DNA of 64,000 nucleotides from an uncultured Bacteroides sp. (GCA_944322345.1 CALUOO010000009.1:62001-126000); one strand, 5' to 3'. Counted from the stretch's first letter, positions 41,654 through 53,439 are shown. Notes: a model not told the origin generated them from the letters alone. Translations and numbers: made by a program.

Positions 41654-41699
41654 ATGCCTCTCACGCATGTAATACGAGTTCGATTCTCGTACCCACTAC
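41654..41699 (+). repeat. attR core (3' half of tRNA-Glu)
   Basis: Identical to 1540-1585. It lacks the acceptor 5' strand and D-arm, so it is no functional tRNA. Its own natural terminator follows at 41705. Confidence 0.95.
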
Positions 41700-41704
41700 T
41701 ACAC

Positions 41705-41731
41705 AAGCAACCTATAAAAGGTTGCTTTTTT
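41705..41731 (+). terminator. Original host terminator of tRNA-Glu
   Basis: AAGCAACCT (41705-41713) and AGGTTGCTT (41719-41727) form a 9-bp stem followed by TTTT. It would have ended the tRNA transcript before phage integration. Confidence 0.8.
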
Positions 41732-41760
41732 CATATATAATAATCACATTGTTGCAAAAA

Positions 41761-41790
41761 AAATCCGGGAGCAAATGCTCTCGGATTTTT
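41761..41790. terminator. dnaJ terminator
   Basis: A 13-bp stem 41761-41773 / 41776-41788 (core AATCCGGGAGC with GCTCTCGGATT), flanked by T-runs on both strands, 18 bp after the dnaJ stop. Confidence 0.85.
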
Positions 41791-41807
41791 TGTTTCACTG
41801 TATTTAC

Positions 41808-42995
41808 TTAATCGAAGAAATTTCTGAATTTCTTGAAGATTTTTTCTTTTACAGAAGTACTTGGTTTAAAATTGTCAGACTCGTTTAGTTTCTCGAGCAT
41901 ATTCTTCTCTTCTTTATTTAATGTTTCAGGGACGTAAATGCTTACGTTGACTAATAAATCACCGGTCCCATATCCGTTGACATTCGGAATACCTTTGCCA
42001 CGTAAACGAAGAACTTTTCCTGGTTGTGTGCCGGGCTCAATTTTGACTTTAACCTTGCCGTCAATAGTTGGAATCTCGACAGCACCTCCTAAAGCTGCGG
42101 TTGGGAATCCCAACAGTAAGTTGTAGATCAAATCGTTTTCGTCACGAATCAGTTCTGGATGTGGCTCTTCTTCTACGAGGATCAGCAAATCACCAGGAAC
42201 ACCGTTATGCTTGCCTGCATTTCCTTTTCCGTTCATGGTTAATTGCATGCCTTCTGCTACGCCTGCCGGAATTTTAACAGTTACTACTTCCTCTCCATAT
42301 ACAATGCCTTCTCCGCTACATTCCTTACATTTGTTTTTGATAATTTTACCTTCACCGTTACATGTGGGGCATGTTGTACGGGTTTGCATTGTCCCTAGTA
42401 TTGTCTGTTGGTTGCGGATTACTGTACCGCTTCCTTTACAAGTGGGGCATGTCTCTGCATTTCCGTCACCTTCTGCTCCTGTACCATGGCAGTGACTACA
42501 TGGTACATATTTTTTCAACTTGAATTTTTTTTCTACACCTGTAGAGATTTCTTTTAAAGTAAGTTTGACTTTTACACGAAGGTCGCTACCACGATAGCGT
42601 CGCTGTTGAGAACTTCCGCCGCCGAATCCGCTGAAACCACCAAATCCGCCACCGAATCCTCCTCCGCGGCCTCCAAAGATATCTCCAAACATAGAGAAAA
42701 TGTCATCTACAGACATTCCTTCACTTCCAAAACCTCCTCCAAATGGTCCGCCATTTCCTGCAGCACCGCTTACACCGGCATGGCCGAATTGGTCATAGCG
42801 AGCTCTTTTTTCGGGATTGCTTAAAACATCGTATGCTTCTGCGGCCTCCTTAAATTTTTCTTCGGCAACCTTATCTCCCGGATTTTTATCAGGGTGATAT
42901 TGAATTGCCTTTTTTCGGTATGCTTTTTTTATCTCGTCGGCAGTGGCAGTCTTTGCCACTTCCAATACTTCGTAATAATCTCTTTTTGCTGCCAT
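41808..42995 (-). CDS. dnaJ: Chaperone DnaJ (Hsp40)
   Basis: 395 residues from [21 protein letters not shown] domain with HPD (YHPDKNPGD), a Gly/Phe-rich linker ([16 protein letters not shown]), four CxxCxGxG zinc repeats ([32 protein letters not shown]), then the C-terminal substrate-binding domain. It stimulates DnaK ATPase and delivers clients. It follows grpE by 16 bp in the same operon. A longer frame (to 43022) overlaps grpE and is not used. Confidence 0.97.
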   Translation of the reverse strand: MAAKRDYYEVLEVAKTATADEIKKAYRKKAIQYHPDKNPGDKVAEEKFKEAAEAYDVLSNPEKRARYDQFGHAGVSGAAGNGGPFGGGFGSEGMSVDDIFSMFGDIFGGRGGGFGGGFGGFSGFGGGSSQQRRYRGSDLRVKVKLTLKEISTGVEKKFKLKKYVPCSHCHGTGAEGDGNAETCPTCKGSGTVIRNQQTILGTMQTRTTCPTCNGEGKIIKNKCKECSGEGIVYGEEVVTVKIPAGVAEGMQLTMNGKGNAGKHNGVPGDLLILVEEEPHPELIRDENDLIYNLLLGFPTAALGGAVEIPTIDGKVKVKIEPGTQPGKVLRLRGKGIPNVNGYGTGDLLVNVSIYVPETLNKEEKNMLEKLNESDNFKPSTSVKEKIFKKFRNFFD

Positions 42996-43011
42996 AAGTT
43001 TTTGATTTAAT

Positions 43012-43599
43012 TTACTCTCCAACTACAACTTTTGCATGACGGATTACTTTGTCATTTAAAGTATATCCCGTTTGCACACAATCCAGAATTTTCCCTTTCT
43101 GCTCTTCTGTAGGGGAGGGAATAACAGCGATAGCCTCGTGAAAATCTGTATCTAACGTACAGTCCTTTGTGTCAATTACTTTTACACCATTTTGAGATAG
43201 AATCGACATGAACTTGCTGTAAATAAGCTCTACTCCTTCTTTTACAGCTTTTACATCAGTTGCTGTTTCCATCGTTTTGATGGCACGTTCGAAATCGTCA
43301 ATAACAGGTAAAATACTGCTAATGCTCTTTTCACTACCATTTAGTATCAATTCAGCTTTTTCTTTCATTGTACGTTTACGGTAGTTGTCGAATTCTGCTG
43401 ATAGACGAAGGTATTTGTCTTTTTGATCCTCAATAGTGGAATTTGCTTCTTCCAGTTCTTTGGTCAATTGTTCTTCAGGGGTCAGTTGAATCTGTTCTTC
43501 TACTGGCTCATCTTGCGGAGTCTCTTCCGCAGTGTGAGAATTCTCTACTTTCTTTTCAGTATTCAGTTCTTCTTCTGTCTTTTTTTCTTTTGGATCCAT
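43012..43599 (-). CDS. grpE: Nucleotide exchange factor GrpE
   Basis: 195 residues. The N-terminal third is a Lys/Glu-rich disordered stretch; then [20 protein letters not shown] (coiled coil) and the beta head ending [20 protein letters not shown], the GrpE signature. It releases ADP from DnaK. First gene of the grpE-dnaJ operon; a TACTTTTG box on minus (43688-43681) is its likely promoter. Confidence 0.97.
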   Translation of the reverse strand: MDPKEKKTEEELNTEKKVENSHTAEETPQDEPVEEQIQLTPEEQLTKELEEANSTIEDQKDKYLRLSAEFDNYRKRTMKEKAELILNGSEKSISSILPVIDDFERAIKTMETATDVKAVKEGVELIYSKFMSILSQNGVKVIDTKDCTLDTDFHEAIAVIPSPTEEQKGKILDCVQTGYTLNDKVIRHAKVVVGE

Positions 43600-43680
43600 A
43601 TCTTTATTTTTCTAATTTTTCTATTTTGAATATGATAAACAAAAACTTTGCCAGTCTTGTCATTTTGACTCAATACACTG

Positions 43681-43749
43681 CAAAAGTAGCAGTTTTATGT
43701 CAGATTGTCATAATTAATGTGAACGTTTTATTTAAAATCCGTATCTTTG
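43681..43749. promoter_or_regulatory. Divergent promoters of grpE-dnaJ and the ABC-F gene
   Basis: Minus TACTTTTG (43688-43681) lies 82 bp before grpE; plus TATCTTTG (43742-43749) lies 41 bp before the ABC-F ATG. Both fit TAnnTTTG. Clear -33 boxes are not seen. Confidence 0.6.
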
Positions 43750-43789
43750 CATCCTCAAAAAAACTAATGAAATTAAAAGTTTAAAATAA

Positions 43790-45409
<1,620 letters not shown>

Positions 45410-45471
45410 ATTGTATGTGGAGAAACTAACGGATAATGTATAAGTGTGATGAATAATCATACTGGCATGAT

Positions 45472-45523
45472 AAATCCCCTTGTTCCGGATTTTTATAAAT
45501 GGAGGAACAAGGGGATTTTTTAA
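45472..45523 (+). terminator. Terminator after the ABC-F gene
   Basis: AAATCCCCTTGTTCC (45472-45486) pairs perfectly over 15 bp with GGAACAAGGGGATTT (45504-45518), then TTTT. Confidence 0.9.
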
Positions 45524-45539
45524 GTGGAAAATTATAAGA

Positions 45540-45908
45540 TTATTTCATAAATACAAAATAAACGGCTGCAATGAGGCAAATAAATGCTGCAAAATGATTC
45601 CAGTGGAGGGATTCTCCCTTGAAAAGAACAGTTGTGAATATTGTAAATATAATTAAGGTTATAACTTCCTGTATGACTTTTAACTGCATGAGAGAGAAAG
45701 GCCCCCCATTCCCTACAAATCCAATACGATTTGCTGGTATCTGGCATGAATATTCCGCTAAAGCTATAAACCATGAAAAGAGTATGACTGTGTATAGAGG
45801 CCAATTGGAAATAACTTTCATTTCCTGTAGTTTGAGATGGCCATACCATGCAAAGGTCATAAAAACATTGGAAACAATTAATAATAAAATAGTATACGCT
45901 GCTTTCAT
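45540..45908 (-). CDS. DMT family protein (DUF486)
   Basis: 122 residues, four hydrophobic helices (AAYTILLLIVSNVFMTFAWY, VILFSWFIALAEYSC, VITLIIFTIFTTVLF, HFAAFICLIAAVYFVF) with the DUF486 mid-block QIPANRIGFVGNG and SLMQLKVIQE. It is related to drug/metabolite transporters; substrate unknown. It is 29 bp after the ttcA-like gene in the same direction. Confidence 0.85.
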   Translation of the reverse strand: MKAAYTILLLIVSNVFMTFAWYGHLKLQEMKVISNWPLYTVILFSWFIALAEYSCQIPANRIGFVGNGGPFSLMQLKVIQEVITLIIFTIFTTVLFKGESLHWNHFAAFICLIAAVYFVFMK

Positions 45909-45937
45909 ATTGATATAAATTAATTTTAACTTTTGAG

Positions 45938-46687
45938 CTATATTTTTGTTTTAGGTGGTAACAGTTCTGTCTGAACATTTGTCATACTACTCCAAAGACT
46001 GTAACGCGTTTCTGGATTTATTTCCTCCAATTGATGAAGAAATCCTTTCATGCTATTTCGGCTAGAAAGGGATTCGTATGGACAGTTTTTGACTTGCTTT
46101 TGATAATGATGTAATATTGATAATTCCTGCAGATCTGACTCGTGTACGAGGCACATAGGACGAATAATAGTCATGTCGAATTTGTTCATAACTAAACGCG
46201 GAGGCATTGTGCTAAAGGCTCCTTGATAAGCCATGTTCATCAATAGTGTTTCCAAGATATCATCCATATGATGTCCAAGTGCAATTTTGTTACATTTTTG
46301 TTCTTTCGCGACAGTGAATAAGGCTTTGCGACGATTCCATGAACAGAGGAAACATGGAGATTTCCGCATGTCCGTCGATGGATCGAACGACGTTTTATAT
46401 TCGACGAAAGGAACATCGTATTGTTGGCAATGTGATTTCAGATAATTAATATCGCTCTGATATGGAATATTACTCATAACGATATGGGCTGCAATGACTG
46501 AGAAACGAGGCTTATAGATACGTTTCCGCCTTCCTAATAATTCGACTAGTGCTAGTGAATCTTTTCCTCCAGACAGTCCGATTAAAATTTTATCTCCCTC
46601 TTCAATAAGTTGATATTGTATAATTCCTTTGTTGAAACGTCGTTCAATTCGCTGGATGATTTTCTCTTTTTCTGTTAATTGATCCAT
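45938..46687 (-). CDS. ttcA: TtcA-like tRNA 2-thiolation ATPase
   Basis: 249 residues: PP-loop LIGLSGGKDSLAL (adenylating site), CFLCSWNRR with two Cys (CxxC) and LGHHMDDILETLLMN. These are TtcA-family features: adenylation of C32 in tRNA and sulfur transfer from an Fe-S cluster. Size and motif order match; an exact substrate (tRNA position) is by homology. Confidence 0.88.
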   Translation of the reverse strand: MDQLTEKEKIIQRIERRFNKGIIQYQLIEEGDKILIGLSGGKDSLALVELLGRRKRIYKPRFSVIAAHIVMSNIPYQSDINYLKSHCQQYDVPFVEYKTSFDPSTDMRKSPCFLCSWNRRKALFTVAKEQKCNKIALGHHMDDILETLLMNMAYQGAFSTMPPRLVMNKFDMTIIRPMCLVHESDLQELSILHHYQKQVKNCPYESLSSRNSMKGFLHQLEEINPETRYSLWSSMTNVQTELLPPKTKI

Positions 46688-46862
46688 AACCTATAAAATC
46701 GGTTGCAAAAATAAAGTAAAAGAATGATTTAAAGAAGAATTAACAAAATAGATTGACTTAATGGAGTTTTATTTCAAATTAATTTGTATTTTTGAACAAT
46801 AGATATAGAGGATTTTTATGAAAATCTTTCGGTATCTATTTATTTGGCTATAATCTTAAGAA

Positions 46863-48293
46863 GTGATGAAAAAAGTATATATTTTATTTTATTTTATTTG
46901 TTTCTGTCTTTGTGGAAGTTTTTCACAGACATTGCAACAAGCTCGTTCTTTATATGAAAGTAATAATTATGTAGATGCTAAACCTGTTTTTGAGAAATAT
47001 GTGAAGTCTAGTCCTTCTAATGGAAATTATAACTTTTGGTATGGAGTATGTTGTTTAAAGACAGGAGAACCGGAAAAAGCGATTCCTTATCTTGAGACGG
47101 CGGTAAAGAAGCGTATAACTGGTGGACAACTTTATTTGGCTCAGGCTTATCATGATAGTTATCATTTTCAGAATGCAGTAGATTGCTATGAAGAATATAT
47201 TGCTGAGCTGGAAAAGCGTAAGAAACCTACAGAAATTGCAGATTCGTTGCTGGAGAGAAGTAAAATGTACTTGCGGATGATTAAAGGTGTGGAGGAAGTT
47301 TGTGTCATTGACAGTTTTGTTGTTGATAAAGTGAACTTCTTGGAGCATTATAAAATTAGTGAAGATGCTGGTACGCTGTACAATTATAATGATTTCTTTA
47401 AAGCCTCAGGAGAAAACGTTGGCACTGTATATCAAAATGAAATAGAAAGCAAGATTTATTATAGCGAGACTGGTGAGAATGGCACTCTTGATATTTTTTC
47501 TAAGAGTAAATTGGATAATGAATGGGGGAGAAAGCAAACTTTGCCAAGCGGTATTAATGGTTCGGGAAATGCCAATTATGCATATGTGCTTTCTGATGGT
47601 ATTACCATTTATTATGCAACAGATGGAGAAGGCTTGGGAGGGTATGATATTTATGTTACCCGGTATAATACAAATGCAGATACTTATCTGACACCTGAAA
47701 ATGTAGGTATGCCATTTAATTCACCTTATAATGACTATATGTACGTTGTTGATGAATATAATAATCTAGGATGGTTCGCTTCAGACCGTTTTCAGCCAGA
47801 TGGGAAAGTGTGTATTTACGTTTTTATCCCGAATGTGTCTAAGCAGACTTATAATTTTGAGATTATGGATGCGGAAAAGATGATTCGGTTAGCAAAACTT
47901 TATTCATTGAGGGAAACATGGAATGATGAATCTGAAGTAAAGGAGGCTCTTGCACGTTTGCAAATGGTACTCGATTATAAACCTAAAGAACATCGTAAGG
48001 TTGATTTTGAATTGGTGATTGATGATAACAGAACGTATCATGTATGGGGGGATTTTAAGTCTGCGGAAGCTAAAAAACTATTTCAACACTTTTTGCGGTT
48101 GAAAAAAGATTATTTAGTGCAAGAGGATAAATTGGAAAAAATGAGACTAAGATATATTCAGTCAGGTAATGAAGAAAAAATACAGTTGTCTCCTTCTATT
48201 TTAGATTTAGAGAAAAGAGTTTTACAAATGAATATAGAGCTAGATACACTTGAGGTAGAGGTGAGAAATAAGGAAAAGGCAAATCTTAAATAA
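46863..48293 (+). CDS. Exported TPR and PD40-like repeat protein
   Basis: 476 residues. Signal peptide (KVYILFYFICFCLCGSFSQ), then three or so TPR units (YVDAKPVFEKYVKSSPSNGN, PEKAIPYLETAVKK, FQNAVDCYEEYIAEL), then PD40/beta-propeller-like repeats (SDGITIYYATDGEGLGGYDI, NNLGWFASDRFQPDG). The C-terminus is a coiled coil (KMRLRYIQSGNEEK). Bacteroidetes use this fold in outer-membrane assemblies (PorE-like without the OmpA part). TATTTTTG (46787-46794) is a likely promoter. Followed 7 bp later by nfeD. Confidence 0.7.
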   Translation: MMKKVYILFYFICFCLCGSFSQTLQQARSLYESNNYVDAKPVFEKYVKSSPSNGNYNFWYGVCCLKTGEPEKAIPYLETAVKKRITGGQLYLAQAYHDSYHFQNAVDCYEEYIAELEKRKKPTEIADSLLERSKMYLRMIKGVEEVCVIDSFVVDKVNFLEHYKISEDAGTLYNYNDFFKASGENVGTVYQNEIESKIYYSETGENGTLDIFSKSKLDNEWGRKQTLPSGINGSGNANYAYVLSDGITIYYATDGEGLGGYDIYVTRYNTNADTYLTPENVGMPFNSPYNDYMYVVDEYNNLGWFASDRFQPDGKVCIYVFIPNVSKQTYNFEIMDAEKMIRLAKLYSLRETWNDESEVKEALARLQMVLDYKPKEHRKVDFELVIDDNRTYHVWGDFKSAEAKKLFQHFLRLKKDYLVQEDKLEKMRLRYIQSGNEEKIQLSPSILDLEKRVLQMNIELDTLEVEVRNKEKANLK

Positions 48294-48300
48294 TTTATTT

Positions 48301-48780
48301 ATGGACATACTGATTATTTCTGTTCTTATTATTGCGGCAGTAATACTTTTTCTTGTTGAATTGTTCGTTATTCCGGGAATCAGTATAGCAGGAATTTCTG
48401 CATTAGCATGTATTGTTTACGCTAACTACCATGCTTTTGAATATTTGGGAATAATAGGTGGATTGATTACTTTTGGAATTTCGGCCATTTCTTGTATCGG
48501 GTCTCTGATCTGGTTTATGCGTTCGAAAATGTTGGATAAAATAGCCTTGCAAAAAGATATTGATTCGACTGTTGATAGAAGTGCTGAGAAGCGTATAAAA
48601 GTTGGAGATAAGGGAATGTGTACTACGCGTTTGGCACAAATCGGATATGCGGAAATTGATGGAAATATTGTAGAAGTCAAATCTGTTGATGGATTCCTCA
48701 ATGAGAAGACTCCAATTGTTGTAAGTAGAATTACTGATGGAGTTATAATGGTAGAAAGACTGAAAGATAAAGAGAACTAG
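48301..48780 (+). CDS. NfeD-like membrane protein
   Basis: 159 residues: a long N-terminal hydrophobic stretch with three helices (ILIISVLIIAAVILFLVEL, IAGISALACIVYANYHAF, LITFGISAISCIGSLIWF) and a C-terminal OB-fold (GMCTTRLAQIGYAEIDGNIV) as in NfeD. NfeD proteins partner with flotillin-like SPFH proteins, and the next gene (27 bp later) is floA. Confidence 0.9.
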   Translation: MDILIISVLIIAAVILFLVELFVIPGISIAGISALACIVYANYHAFEYLGIIGGLITFGISAISCIGSLIWFMRSKMLDKIALQKDIDSTVDRSAEKRIKVGDKGMCTTRLAQIGYAEIDGNIVEVKSVDGFLNEKTPIVVSRITDGVIMVERLKDKEN

Positions 48781-48807
48781 TTGTTTATTTTTAATTTATA
48801 AAAGATT

Positions 48808-49806
48808 ATGGAAACTTTTTATTTCCCAATTTTTTTAATTGTGGGAGGAATCATTTTCTTGATTTTATTCTTCCATTATGTCCCTTTTTTCCTTTGGCTG
48901 TCTGCTAAAGTATCGGGAGTGAATATATCTTTAGTACAGCTTTTTTTAATGCGTATTCGTAATGTCCCTCCTTACATTATTGTTCCAGGTATGATTGAAG
49001 CTCATAAAGCTGGTTTGAAGACTATTACACGTGATGAACTGGAAGCTCATTATTTGGCAGGAGGGCATGTAGAGAAAGTGGTGCATGCACTTGTATCTGC
49101 TTCGAAAGCTAATATTGAATTGCCATTTCAAATGGCTACAGCTATTGATTTAGCAGGGCGTGATGTTTTTGAGGCTGTACAAATGTCTGTCAATCCAAAG
49201 GTTATTGATACTCCTCCTGTAACAGCTGTTGCTAAAGATGGTATTCAGTTGATTGCTAAGGCGAGAGTCACAGTACGTGCAAATATTCGCCAATTGGTGG
49301 GAGGAGCAGGTGAAGACACTATTCTAGCTCGTGTAGGTGAAGGCATTGTATCGTCTATTGGTTCTTCTGAAAATCATAAATCTGTGCTTGAAAATCCGGA
49401 TTCAATTTCTAAATTGGTACTTCGTAAAGGGCTAGATGCCGGGACAGCTTTTGAGATTCTTTCTATTGATATTGCGGATATTGATATTGGCAAAAATATA
49501 GGTGCAGCATTACAAATGGATCAAGCTAATGCTGATAAAAATATAGCTCAAGCTAAAGCAGAAGAACGTCGTGCTATGGCTGTAGCTACTGAGCAGGAGA
49601 TGAAAGCAAAGGCACAAGAAGCACGTGCTAAAGTAATTGAAGCTGAGGCAGAAGTACCGAAAGCAATGGCTGAAGCTTTTCGTAATGGTAATTTAGGTAT
49701 TATGGATTATTATCGCATGAAAAACATTGAAGCCGATACCTCTATGCGTGAAAATATAGCCAGACCTACTACAGGAGGTCCTAATAATCAACCATTAAGT
49801 AAGTAA
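48808..49806 (+). CDS. floA: Flotillin-like protein FloA
   Basis: 332 residues. One N-terminal membrane hairpin ([20 protein letters not shown]), SPFH/band-7 core ([39 protein letters not shown]), then an Ala/Glu coiled coil ([20 protein letters not shown]). This is the UPF0365/FloA family: oligomeric scaffolds of membrane microdomains. Cotranscribed with nfeD and a nucleoside phosphorylase 3 bp later. Confidence 0.95.
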   Translation: METFYFPIFLIVGGIIFLILFFHYVPFFLWLSAKVSGVNISLVQLFLMRIRNVPPYIIVPGMIEAHKAGLKTITRDELEAHYLAGGHVEKVVHALVSASKANIELPFQMATAIDLAGRDVFEAVQMSVNPKVIDTPPVTAVAKDGIQLIAKARVTVRANIRQLVGGAGEDTILARVGEGIVSSIGSSENHKSVLENPDSISKLVLRKGLDAGTAFEILSIDIADIDIGKNIGAALQMDQANADKNIAQAKAEERRAMAVATEQEMKAKAQEARAKVIEAEAEVPKAMAEAFRNGNLGIMDYYRMKNIEADTSMRENIARPTTGGPNNQPLSK

Positions 49807-49809
49807 AAA

Positions 49810-50688
49810 ATGAAAACATATTTTCCTCCTTCAGAACTGATTATCAATGATGATGGTTCTGTTTTTCATCTTCATGTTAAACCGGAATGGTTGGCTGATA
49901 AGATTATTCTAGTTGGTGACCCTGGACGGGTATCTCTTGTGGCATCTCATTTTGAGAACAGAGAATGTGAAGTGGAAAGCCGTGAATTTAAAACAATTAC
50001 AGGTACTTATCAAGGGAAGCGTGTGACTGTTGTGTCTACAGGTATTGGGTGTGATAATATTGATATTGTAATGAACGAATTGGATGCTCTTGCTAATATT
50101 AATTTTAGGACACGTGAAGTGCATCCATTTTTCCGGCAATTAGAAATTGTTCGCATTGGTACTTGTGGTGGTTTGCAGCCGAATACTCCAGTTGGAACAT
50201 TTGTGTGTTCACAGAAATCTATAGGTTTTGACGGGCTTTTAAATTTTTATGCTGGTCGTAACGACGTTTGTGATTTATCTTTTGAGCAGACTTTCCTCTC
50301 TTATATGAATTGGTCTGGTAATCTTTGTGCGCCTGCTCCTTATGTTATTAATGCAGATGAAAAATTGACAGATAGAATTGCTGGAGAAGATATGGTGCGT
50401 GGAGTAACAATTTCTGCTAATGGATTTTTTGGTCCACAAGGGCGTGAATTACGTATTCCATTAGCCGATCCAAATCAGAATAGTAAAATAGAATCATTTG
50501 AGTATAATGGTTTTAAAATTACTAATTTTGAAATGGAAAGTTCTGCTTTGGCTGGATTAAGTCGTTTGATGGGGCATAGAGCTACAACAGTTTGTATGGT
50601 AATAGCTAATCGTTTAATAAAGGAAGCGGATACTAATTATAAAAATACAATTGATACACTGATAAAAATAGTATTGGATAGAATTTGA
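49810..50688 (+). CDS. Nucleoside phosphorylase
   Basis: 292 residues: KIILVGDPGRVSLVASHFEN, VVSTGIGCDNIDIVMNELDA, VRIGTCGGLQPNTPVGTFVC and NFEMESSALAGLSRLMGHR, the PNP/UDP (uridine phosphorylase type) blocks including the phosphate-binding Arg region (GDPGRV) and MESS substrate loop. It splits nucleosides with phosphate for salvage; uridine or purine preference is not clear. Last gene of the nfeD-floA unit. Confidence 0.88.
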   Translation: MKTYFPPSELIINDDGSVFHLHVKPEWLADKIILVGDPGRVSLVASHFENRECEVESREFKTITGTYQGKRVTVVSTGIGCDNIDIVMNELDALANINFRTREVHPFFRQLEIVRIGTCGGLQPNTPVGTFVCSQKSIGFDGLLNFYAGRNDVCDLSFEQTFLSYMNWSGNLCAPAPYVINADEKLTDRIAGEDMVRGVTISANGFFGPQGRELRIPLADPNQNSKIESFEYNGFKITNFEMESSALAGLSRLMGHRATTVCMVIANRLIKEADTNYKNTIDTLIKIVLDRI

Positions 50689-50702
50689 TGGAGATGTTTA
50701 CG

Positions 50703-50741
50703 GCTAGTTCTAAATTGCTATAATGGGAATTTAGAACTAGC
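50703..50741. terminator. Hairpin after the nucleoside phosphorylase gene
   Basis: GCTAGTTCTAAATT and AATTTAGAACTAGC form a 14-bp perfect stem with an 11-nt loop between convergent genes. No strong T-run; likely a bidirectional barrier. Confidence 0.6.
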
Positions 50742-50790
50742 TGAATTCTCTGAATGTCATGAGAATACTTGAAAACTGTATTTTGATTGT

Positions 50791-51513
50791 TTATTTTCTT
50801 AAATCAAATAGATAGCTCAACTTTATTGTGATTGTACCGTGTGCTGCTCGTGCAAAATAATCTTTTTTAGTGGTGCTGTAAAAATCGGATAAGGCAAAGT
50901 AATATCTTCCTTCAATTAAGAAACTTCCGGCTTTTTTAGTTCGTAGCTCTATTCCTCCTCCACCAGCAATTCCGTAATCGAATTTATTCCCAATCTTTTC
51001 TCCATATACTTCTTTTTGAGTGTTGGTTAGATCATTCATATTAATATTATACATTTCTTCAGATTCTCCAATTAAAAAACCAATTTGAGGGCCTAAATTG
51101 AGAAAAAATTGTAATCCTTCTTCGTTACCGAAAGCTAGATGAGCAAGAAAAGGGACATCTATATAAGTCATTTTTCGAGTATATGATCGACTTGTGTCTT
51201 TTATAGGTTGTCCATTATCACCCATTATTTCGAATAATTCATCCCAACCTCTTTGGGAGAAATTTAACTCAACTTGTGCACCACATATCATTGCGAAGTA
51301 CTTTTCTGATATGTAGCGAGCTGTTAAGCCTCCTGTAATCCCCGTCATACTATTTTGCTTGATTGTTGGGGAAAATGATACATTGTTTAAATTGGCTCCA
51401 CCATTAAATCCTATAGAAAAAATGTGGCGTGATTCTCCAATTTGAGCATTTGCTGTTAACGCTGTACCTATTGTAATAAGGAGAATAAGTAAATATTTAT
51501 TATAATTTGTCAT
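50791..51513 (-). CDS. PorT-family outer-membrane beta-barrel protein
   Basis: 240 residues. Signal peptide (YLLILLITIGTALTANAQ), then alternating barrel strands (IFSIGFNGGANLNNVSF, GITGGLTARYISEKYFAMIC, FFLNLGPQIGFLIGES), ending in aromatic strand HGTITIKLSYLFDLRK. It fits the small eight-stranded PorT/OMP_b-brl family of Bacteroidetes; function not known. It follows the LysM/receptor gene by 8 bp, so they may act together. Confidence 0.8.
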   Translation of the reverse strand: MTNYNKYLLILLITIGTALTANAQIGESRHIFSIGFNGGANLNNVSFSPTIKQNSMTGITGGLTARYISEKYFAMICGAQVELNFSQRGWDELFEIMGDNGQPIKDTSRSYTRKMTYIDVPFLAHLAFGNEEGLQFFLNLGPQIGFLIGESEEMYNINMNDLTNTQKEVYGEKIGNKFDYGIAGGGGIELRTKKAGSFLIEGRYYFALSDFYSTTKKDYFARAAHGTITIKLSYLFDLRK

Positions 51514-51521
51514 ATCTCATA

Positions 51522-53282
51522 TTATTCAAATTCTAATTTTTCGAGTTCAAAGTTTCGGTTGAAGTGAATAAAAAACACTTTTTTGTTAATGAAGCCGCCC
51601 CAGTTATTTACACGTTCAAACATAAAGCCTGTTTGGATAGCTGTTAGTTTCATTTTATTTAGGTTATTTTCTAATGCTGAACCATACATAGACAGCCCTT
51701 TTAGGAAAAAGAATCCTGTATCAAAGCCAAGCATCGCATAATTGGGATATTTACTTGTCAAATCTTTGCTGTACCATTTGTGATAGGATTCTGTGAATCG
51801 TACTGCAGCGGGGAATAATGTATTGGTGTAGAATGAGGAATAAAAGTAAGTATCCAATTCGAAAAAGCTTTCCAAATGATCTCGTGTGTATGTCTGCCAC
51901 TCCGGATATCCAAATAGATGAATATTCTTGTCAGCATTTTCTCGTGTTAATAGTGTGAGTTGAGGAAGTATTTTGATTAGTAATATATTGTTTCCAGAAG
52001 CAGGAATGAATATATTTGCTTTATCGTTTTGTAAAATTGCTTTCAACTCATCTTTCGTTACGTTTTCTCCAACAGTGTGACTAGAAATTCCTTTATTTTT
52101 TAGATCTTGTTTGAAGCCTATAATGAATTTTTCTTTATCCTTATCAGGAATTGTTGGCTCGATAAAAATGACATGGGCGTTGGGAAACTGTCTGGAAAAA
52201 TGATCGTATACTTTTGAATATAAATAAGATTGTGGAGTATTGACTTGATAAATGGAGGGATTGTTAAAAACTTCTTTCCCTTTTTGAGAGAAAGGTATCA
52301 CTAAACGAATGTTATTTTTCTGTGCAAATTCGGATAAAGGTTTTATATGTTCTTGGTGCATTGGGCCGAAAATAACATTCATTTCTTTCAACTCTTTTTT
52401 TGATAGAATGCTATTTAAGGATGCTCCTTTCCCTGAATCGTATGCATATACATCAATAGAAGTACCTATTCTTTTCAGACTGTCTATTGCCATTAAAAAA
52501 CCCTCGTAATATTCAATCATACGTTTGTCTTCGTGGAATGGCAAAATAAGTGCTACCTTGACTGTTGATATTTTTTTTTGTATTTCTTTGTTTTCCTCAA
52601 ACAGTTCTTTATTACTGGGAGGATTGATGTTTTCTTCTTCTTTTTTAGAAATATTCACCATGGCTTTCGGGTAAGGAATGCACAATAATTGCCCCTTTTT
52701 CATTCCTTCTTTTAGCTCAGGATTAGCTTCAATCAATTCCTGTTCGCTTATTCCATATTCTCGACTGACGCTAAAGATTGTTTCTTTCCTTTTCACTTTA
52801 TGAATTTCTTTGCACTTAGGTTTTACTGCTTCCTGGATCATCATTTCAGGTGATTCCTTTTGTGAAGGGGTAACAGTTTTTTCTTCATTCAATGGGATTA
52901 ATATAACTTGGCCAATACGAAAGTTTTCAGCACTTAGGCCAGGATTGGCTTCGCAAATGGCTTTTGCAGATATTTTATAAATAGTTGTTAGTTTATATAA
53001 TGTTTCTCCTGCTTGAATTGTATGAAATGTTTCTCCGCTCTGCCCTTTTTGATGTTTGGGGATTTTCAATGTCTGCCCGGCATATATTTTTTCCTCACAA
53101 CCTGGGTTGAGTTGGATAATATCTGCTGAGGTAACATTGTACATACTTGAAATTGAGTATAGACTTTGCCCTTTTTCAATAGTATGTAAAAAGTAGGATT
53201 GATTCTCTTGTGCCCATCCGATGATGCACGAACTACTTATAGTAAATAGTAGAGAAATGAATATACGATAGATTTGTTTCAT
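51522..53282 (-). CDS. Exported LysM protein with periplasmic-receptor-like domain
   Basis: 586 residues. Signal peptide (IFISLLFTISSSCIIGWAQ), three LysM modules (HTIEKGQSLYSISSMYNV, HTIQAGETLYKLTTIYKI, HKVKRKETIFSVSREYGI) for peptidoglycan binding, then a type-1 periplasmic-binding-protein fold (KVALILPFHEDKRMIEYYEG, FGPMHQEHIKPLSEFAQKNN, HLFGYPEWQTYTRDH). Similar pairings tether sensor or assembly proteins to the wall, such as LpoA-like regulators. Cotranscribed with the barrel gene after it. Confidence 0.85.
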   Translation of the reverse strand: MKQIYRIFISLLFTISSSCIIGWAQENQSYFLHTIEKGQSLYSISSMYNVTSADIIQLNPGCEEKIYAGQTLKIPKHQKGQSGETFHTIQAGETLYKLTTIYKISAKAICEANPGLSAENFRIGQVILIPLNEEKTVTPSQKESPEMMIQEAVKPKCKEIHKVKRKETIFSVSREYGISEQELIEANPELKEGMKKGQLLCIPYPKAMVNISKKEEENINPPSNKELFEENKEIQKKISTVKVALILPFHEDKRMIEYYEGFLMAIDSLKRIGTSIDVYAYDSGKGASLNSILSKKELKEMNVIFGPMHQEHIKPLSEFAQKNNIRLVIPFSQKGKEVFNNPSIYQVNTPQSYLYSKVYDHFSRQFPNAHVIFIEPTIPDKDKEKFIIGFKQDLKNKGISSHTVGENVTKDELKAILQNDKANIFIPASGNNILLIKILPQLTLLTRENADKNIHLFGYPEWQTYTRDHLESFFELDTYFYSSFYTNTLFPAAVRFTESYHKWYSKDLTSKYPNYAMLGFDTGFFFLKGLSMYGSALENNLNKMKLTAIQTGFMFERVNNWGGFINKKVFFIHFNRNFELEKLEFE

Positions 53283-53439
53283 TAAATATGACTGTATAAT
53301 TTTAAATCAAGGAACAAAGTTACAAATAAAGCCTTATATTTTCCTAAGATTTCAGTTAAGAAAATAATATTCTAATGCTTTCAGAATATATTTCAAACGG
53401 AAACATTAAATTTGCAACATCTATTTAAGAAAGACATAT

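Larger units (their letters stand above)
1540..41699. mobile_element. Complete siphovirus-type prophage integrated in tRNA-Glu
   Basis: It is bounded by a perfect 46-bp repeat (att cores) with a 40,114-bp repeat-to-repeat period. It contains integrase, repressor, replication genes, packaging, head, tail and lysis modules in a coherent order, with no broken structural gene seen. The HK97-type portal/protease/capsid set, DUF3168 and HK97-gp10 connectors, a tape measure of 1034 residues and absence of sheath or baseplate genes point to a long non-contractile tail. Almost all structural genes are on the minus strand and the integrase is on plus beside attL. It looks intact, but inducibility cannot be judged from sequence. 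Confidence 0.95.

Noticed and set aside
41654-41699. Second tRNA-Glu gene
   Set aside because: Only the 3' half is present; no acceptor 5' strand or D-arm. It is the attR copy.
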